From: Candidatus Bathyarchaeota archaeon
GTDB lineage: Archaea > Thermoproteota > Bathyarchaeia > TCS64
Assembly (NCBI GenBank): GCA_017883585.1
Contig: JADGNG010000003.1
Location: forward strand, 1-41,438
Direction of reading: 5' to 3'
DNA length: 41,438 nucleotides
Shown: positions 38,407 through 41,438 of the stretch, piece by piece
How positions within the stretch are numbered: the first letter of the stretch is position 1
How the letters are laid out: each line of letters starts with the position of its first letter
The notes under the pieces: model-generated
Told to the model about the DNA's origin: nothing
Databases searched by the model: none
The model's input: the letters and a program-made list of their open reading frames with translations, nothing else
Position numbers and translations under genes: made by a program

Positions 38407-39408
38407 CTAGAGGTGGAGGCTCATGAGCCTCTCTGCGTTGCCGTGGGCGATCTTCTCCCGGTCTGCCGTGCTCACGGGTATTCCATCGAGGAATGCGCGC
38501 CCCGCTGCCATCGACCCATATGGGTAATCGACGGAGAACATGATGCGATCTACGCCCACCTCCATGAGTAGGTCGAGGAAGGTTGGCGTGAAGTTGAAGC
38601 CACTGAAGGTGTAGTGGACGTTCCCGCGGAGGTACTCCGCCATGGAGCGGTTCAGCTTCGTCACCTCACGGGGCAGGTTCCGGTCTATCCTCTGCAGCAT
38701 GAAGGGCAGCGCCTCGCCGAGGTGGCCTATGATCACCTGCAGCTTCGGGTACTCATCGAAGGCGCCTCCGAGGATCATGCGGAGCACGTAGAGGGCTGTC
38801 TCGATGTGCCAGCCCCACCCGCTTGTCGAGAGGGTGTATGCGACCTCCTCCGAATAGAAGCCGCTGTAGGAGGCCTCCACGACCTTCTGAGGTGGGACTG
38901 TGGGGTGGATGTATAGGGGGACCCCGAGGGCCTCTGCCCTCTCCAGTAGGGGCCAGAAGGCCCTGTCGTCAAGGTACCGCCCGGAGATGTGGCCATTAAT
39001 TGCCGCCCCGCTAAGGCCGAGCTCTTTGACCGCCCGCTCGAGCTCGTCGGCTGCATCCGCGGGCGATGGCATGGGGATTGCCGCGAAGCCTGCGAACCTC
39101 CTCGGGTGGCACCGGACCGCCTCCGAGAGGTGTTCGTTGGCGTCCCGTGCTGTTCTCATAGCCTCTCCTGCGTCGAGCTGCTCGACCCCGGGTGAGTTGA
39201 GAGAGAGGACCTGCATATCGACCCCAGCCTCGTCCATCGCCGCAATCCTCCCCTCGCCCACGTCTAGCAGCTGATCGACCTGACTCGGAGACCTCACGGA
39301 TGCACCTGATCCCCTCCCCCTGAGCCACTTCCCCGGCCCCTCCATGAACAAAGGCGTCACGAAGTGCTCCTCGAGGGCAATCGCCTTGATCCTTTCCAAA
39401 CGAACCAT
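38407..39408 (-). CDS. amidohydrolase_2 family protein (ACMSD/decarboxylase-like)
   Basis: A 333-residue metal-dependent barrel of the ACMSD branch, whose members decarboxylate or hydrolyse aromatic and related acids. IALEEHFVTP near residue 9 is the E-x-H form of the metal motif used in this branch. Further ligands are likely in PLYIHPTVPP, in VIIGHLGEALPFML and in MFSVDYPYG, the last holding the conserved Asp. I start at ATG 39408 with GGAAGTGA at good spacing; TTG 39414 is the alternative. A TATA-like CTATTTAATAT lies about 45 bases upstream (39447-39458). It is divergent from the M29-like gene, so the two may belong to one catabolic set. Confidence 0.85.
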   Translation of the reverse strand: MVRLERIKAIALEEHFVTPLFMEGPGKWLRGRGSGASVRSPSQVDQLLDVGEGRIAAMDEAGVDMQVLSLNSPGVEQLDAGEAMRTARDANEHLSEAVRCHPRRFAGFAAIPMPSPADAADELERAVKELGLSGAAINGHISGRYLDDRAFWPLLERAEALGVPLYIHPTVPPQKVVEASYSGFYSEEVAYTLSTSGWGWHIETALYVLRMILGGAFDEYPKLQVIIGHLGEALPFMLQRIDRNLPREVTKLNRSMAEYLRGNVHYTFSGFNFTPTFLDLLMEVGVDRIMFSVDYPYGSMAAGRAFLDGIPVSTADREKIAHGNAERLMSLHL

Positions 39409-39538
39409 GATCAAGCTTCACTTCCAATATCGTTCCCGTCGCTCCATCGATATTAAATAGAAAGCGGGCGGGTCCCCGCGGGGCAGTCCCCAATGAAAAA
39501 CATCTTCTATCCGGCGCCTACCAGAGATACGACTGGCA

Positions 39539-40570
39539 TTGTTGAGGGAGACACTATTCAGCGAACTTGCGAAGTTCAGCCTCGAGTTCAAGAAAGTGAA
39601 GGCGGGGGACGAGGTACTGATCGTCGTCAGCGCAGACACGGAGACCTCTAGGTACAGCGCCCTCGTGACGATGTGCAAGGCGATCGAAGCCATCCCACAC
39701 GTGCTCATTGTTAACACGCCGAAGGAGGCAATTGGCCTCTGGAGCCTCGGTAGGTCGGTGAAGCTGCCGAGGACCGTCGCGGAGGCACTGAAGGCGAGCG
39801 ACTACATCTTCTGGTTCGCGGACTGGGACCCGGCGTTCCTACAAGAGATCAGGGACGCGCGGCAGGCTGGTGCCCAGTTTCTCTTCGGTTGGCAGTCCTC
39901 CTCCAAGGAGGCGAACTGGCACATAAGGGACATCGACTCCGTTGCCCTCGCGGAGAAAGCGCAGCGCTGGGCCAAGATGCTCAACGAGCACAAGGGGAAG
40001 GAGTTCAGGCTCGTCACGGGGGGAGAGGAGCTCGTCGGGACCACCCGTCGCTTCGAGGGGTGGGGCCCATACTCGGGTAAGGCGAGCTGGACCCAGAACG
40101 AGTGCATGTCCGTGGGCGACTTCAACGATACGAATGGGGTCCAGGTCGTCGACTGGATCGGGACCCTGAGCGAGGTGACACCCGGCGAGACTGCGAAGCT
40201 CATAATAAAGAATGGGGTCCTCATCAAGGCCGAGGGGGAGATGGGTGAGTCCTTCATGAAGGCACTCACCATCATCGAGGACCCGAACGTCTACAAGCTC
40301 GCCGAGCTGGCGGTCGGCATGAACCCCTATACGCGGAAGGGACTCACATCACTCGGCCCACCAAACCTCCCGATGACTGTCCCGCCATACCATGAGATCA
40401 AACAGTCGGAGGGGACAGTACACACCGCCTTCGGGGACTCGGGCGGGCGCATCATGCAACCAGGGGAGATGGGGATAATCGCAAAACTCCACATCGACGT
40501 GATATCCTTTAGGCCGACGCTGTTCATCGACGGCAAGAAGTATGTCGAGGACGGAAAACTCCTGATTTAA
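39539..40570 (+). CDS. M29 aminopeptidase / NicX-like metalloprotein
   Basis: A 343-residue protein distantly like the M29 thermophilic aminopeptidases and the related 2,5-dihydroxypyridine dioxygenase NicX. The N-terminal half (LIVVSADTETSRYSALVTMCKAIEAIPHVLIV, SDYIFWFADWDPAFLQEI) has the family's first domain. The C-terminal half holds the probable metal residues: KAEGEMGESF, YHEIKQSEGTVHTAFGDSGG, and KLHIDVISFRPTLFIDGKK, where Glu, His and His-x-Asp are the usual ligands. Start is TTG 39539 (or 39542); no in-frame ATG is near. A stub of a second copy lies at 37384. Substrate is unknown: peptide or N-heteroaromatic ring are both family precedents. coxS follows after 119 bases. Confidence 0.72.
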   Translation: MLRETLFSELAKFSLEFKKVKAGDEVLIVVSADTETSRYSALVTMCKAIEAIPHVLIVNTPKEAIGLWSLGRSVKLPRTVAEALKASDYIFWFADWDPAFLQEIRDARQAGAQFLFGWQSSSKEANWHIRDIDSVALAEKAQRWAKMLNEHKGKEFRLVTGGEELVGTTRRFEGWGPYSGKASWTQNECMSVGDFNDTNGVQVVDWIGTLSEVTPGETAKLIIKNGVLIKAEGEMGESFMKALTIIEDPNVYKLAELAVGMNPYTRKGLTSLGPPNLPMTVPPYHEIKQSEGTVHTAFGDSGGRIMQPGEMGIIAKLHIDVISFRPTLFIDGKKYVEDGKLLI

Positions 40571-40619
40571 ACCCCTAGATAATTTACCTTCTCCATCGCT
40601 TTTTCCCTTGAACCATCTA

Positions 40620-40629
40620 GGTTTAAAAG
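40620..40629 (+). promoter_or_regulatory. TATA box of the coxS-coxL operon
   Basis: GGTTTAAAAG lies 60 bases before the coxS ATG, in a T/A-rich gap after the M29-like gene; a leader of about 40 bases is implied. Confidence 0.45.
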
Positions 40630-40689
40630 GAATTTTTCCCTAAAAATTAACGAGTAATGGGGACGCTTCCCCGTGAACCCCAGTAGGAT

Positions 40690-41211
40690 ATGTTTACGAT
40701 GATGAAGGGAAAAAATGATAATTCAAAAGATTTCAAGGTTCGTATCGAGCTCCGAGTGAACGATGCAGCTTATAGCTTGAGCGTGGAGCCTCGGAGGACG
40801 CTCCTAGACACGCTCCGAGAAGACCTACACCTCACGGGAACGAAGAAGGGCTGCGACATGGGGGAGTGCGGCGCGTGCACGGTCCAACTCGACGACAAAC
40901 CCGTCTACTCCTGCCTACTCCTCGCCGTGGAGTGCGAAGGACATGATATCCAAACAATCGAGGGACTAACCAAAGGGGAGAAACTCGACCCCATCCAGGA
41001 GGCGTTCATCGAGTACGACGCCCACCAGTGCGGGTTCTGCACCCCCGGCCAGATTATGGCCATTCGTGGTCTCCTCAAATCAAACCCGGACCCGACCCCC
41101 GAGGAGATACGCGTCGGCCTCTCAGGTAACATCTGCAGGTGCGGCGCCTACCATCGAATCCTCAAGGCGGCGGCGGCTGCAGCCCAGGTCTATGGGGAGG
41201 GCGACTCATGA
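40690..41211 (+). CDS. molybdenum hydroxylase small subunit, two [2Fe-2S] clusters (CoxS/XdhC type)
   Basis: A 173-residue iron-sulfur subunit of the xanthine dehydrogenase / CO dehydrogenase family; it passes electrons from the molybdenum centre to the FAD subunit or another acceptor. After a short charged N-terminus the plant-ferredoxin-like cluster motif is C-x4-C-x2-C (KKGCDMGECGACTV) with a fourth Cys in SCLLLAVEC. The second cluster is in HQCGFCTPGQIM and GNICRCGAYHRIL. Its stop overlaps the large-subunit start (ATGA). Order small-large without a visible FAD subunit so far. The substrate cannot be told from this subunit. Confidence 0.95.
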   Translation: MFTMMKGKNDNSKDFKVRIELRVNDAAYSLSVEPRRTLLDTLREDLHLTGTKKGCDMGECGACTVQLDDKPVYSCLLLAVECEGHDIQTIEGLTKGEKLDPIQEAFIEYDAHQCGFCTPGQIMAIRGLLKSNPDPTPEEIRVGLSGNICRCGAYHRILKAAAAAAQVYGEGDS

Positions 41212-41438
41212 CGAGGCTGATCAAGACCAGAGTCGAATCCGAGGGAACGACACGCGAGGAGCTTTCCCTCGTCGAGGGGGAGGAGCCCAAGGTCTGGGGC
41301 GCCGACGCCGAGCTGAGGGTAGTCGGGAGCAGCGTCGCCAAGGTCGACGGTTCAGAGAGGGTCACGGGGATGGCCCGCTACACGGCGGACATCCAGCTCC
41401 CAGGAATGCTATACGCGTGTGCCTTACGCTCACCACTC
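41208..41438 (+). CDS. molybdenum hydroxylase large subunit, N-terminal part (cut by window end)
   Basis: Open frame from ATG 41208 to the window edge, 77 codons. After an unusual N-terminal segment of about 40 residues (TRLIKTRVESEGTTREELSL...) comes VVGSSVAKVDGSERVTGMAR, then YTADIQLPGMLYACALRSPL, the standard beginning of xanthine dehydrogenase / CoxL / aldehyde oxidase large subunits, which bind the molybdopterin cofactor. Overlap with coxS by four bases shows coupling. The catalytic Glu and the loop that would distinguish CO dehydrogenase from other hydroxylases lie outside the window. Confidence 0.88.
   Translation, partial: MTRLIKTRVESEGTTREELSLVEGEEPKVWGADAELRVVGSSVAKVDGSERVTGMARYTADIQLPGMLYACALRSPL

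Noticed and set aside
1-41438. CRISPR array, insertion sequence or rRNA
   Set aside because: No regular direct repeats with spacers, no transposase-like frame with flanking inverted repeats, and no rRNA core sequence were seen.

Overview
The window reads as a piece of an archaeal chromosome, most likely from the TACK side; Bathyarchaeia is my guess, not proven. Archaeal signs seen directly: TATA-like boxes (TTTAAA, TTTATA) 25 to 40 bases upstream of starts with little or no leader, frequent TTG and GTG starts, heavy use of AGG/AGA arginine codons, a COG1361-type surface protein, a short stand-alone MetE-like methyltransferase, and a K+-independent type membrane pyrophosphatase. There is no CRISPR array, insertion sequence or rRNA.

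Layout. 0 to 3.2 kb: purD, scpB, a C45-type Ntn hydrolase and a 45-residue membrane microprotein. 3.3 to 3.7 kb: a wrecked AIM24-family gene. 3.7 to 6.5 kb: a minus-strand operon of a PD-(D/E)XK-like protein, an IadA-like amidohydrolase and a guanidine-modifying enzyme. 6.5 to 10.3 kb: two HAD hydrolases, galM-galK and tRNA-Ala(UGC). 10.5 to 15.5 kb: an accessory zone (wHTH/nuclease-like protein, coiled-coil protein, nitroreductase, wHTH regulators, gene remnants). 15.6 to 23 kb: a six-gene export operon (MacB-like ATPase, secreted COG1361 protein, FtsX permease, a heterodimeric ABC exporter, a small Cys-pair protein). 23 to 28.6 kb: widely spaced genes (PatB/MalY aminotransferase, SHOCT protein, ABM-like protein, H+-pyrophosphatase, RHH regulator) separated by AT-rich DNA. 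28.7 to 41.4 kb: plant-type isoaspartyl peptidase, metalloprotease-like protein, VOC protein, a corrinoid methyl-transfer cluster (MetE-like facing corrinoid protein plus UroD-like), a DHFR-family remnant, an M24 protein lacking most metal ligands, SDR plus a broken MFS gene, aldo/keto reductase, amidohydrolase, M29-like protein, and the start of a CoxS-CoxL molybdenum hydroxylase.

How the genes work together. galM and galK overlap and form the entry of galactose metabolism. The UroD-like and corrinoid genes overlap and face a MetE-like methyltransferase, together looking like a methyl donor to corrinoid to acceptor shuttle. The export operon joins a MacB-type mechanotransmission complex to a TM287/288-type heterodimer. 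A divergent wHTH/membrane-protein pair carries a perfect palindrome between its TATA box and start codon.

The most unusual signal is a set of alternating C/G tracts (8 to 11 bases, plus two of 7). They lie between accessory genes, at gene ends, or inside broken genes, and I saw none of 8 bases or more inside an intact conserved gene away from its end. In the AIM24, YHS-like and DHFR-family remnants, and beside a HhH-like gene that looks N-terminally truncated, a tract sits at or close to the point where homology breaks. They may be deletion or recombination scars, boundaries of a cassette-like region, or an assembly effect.
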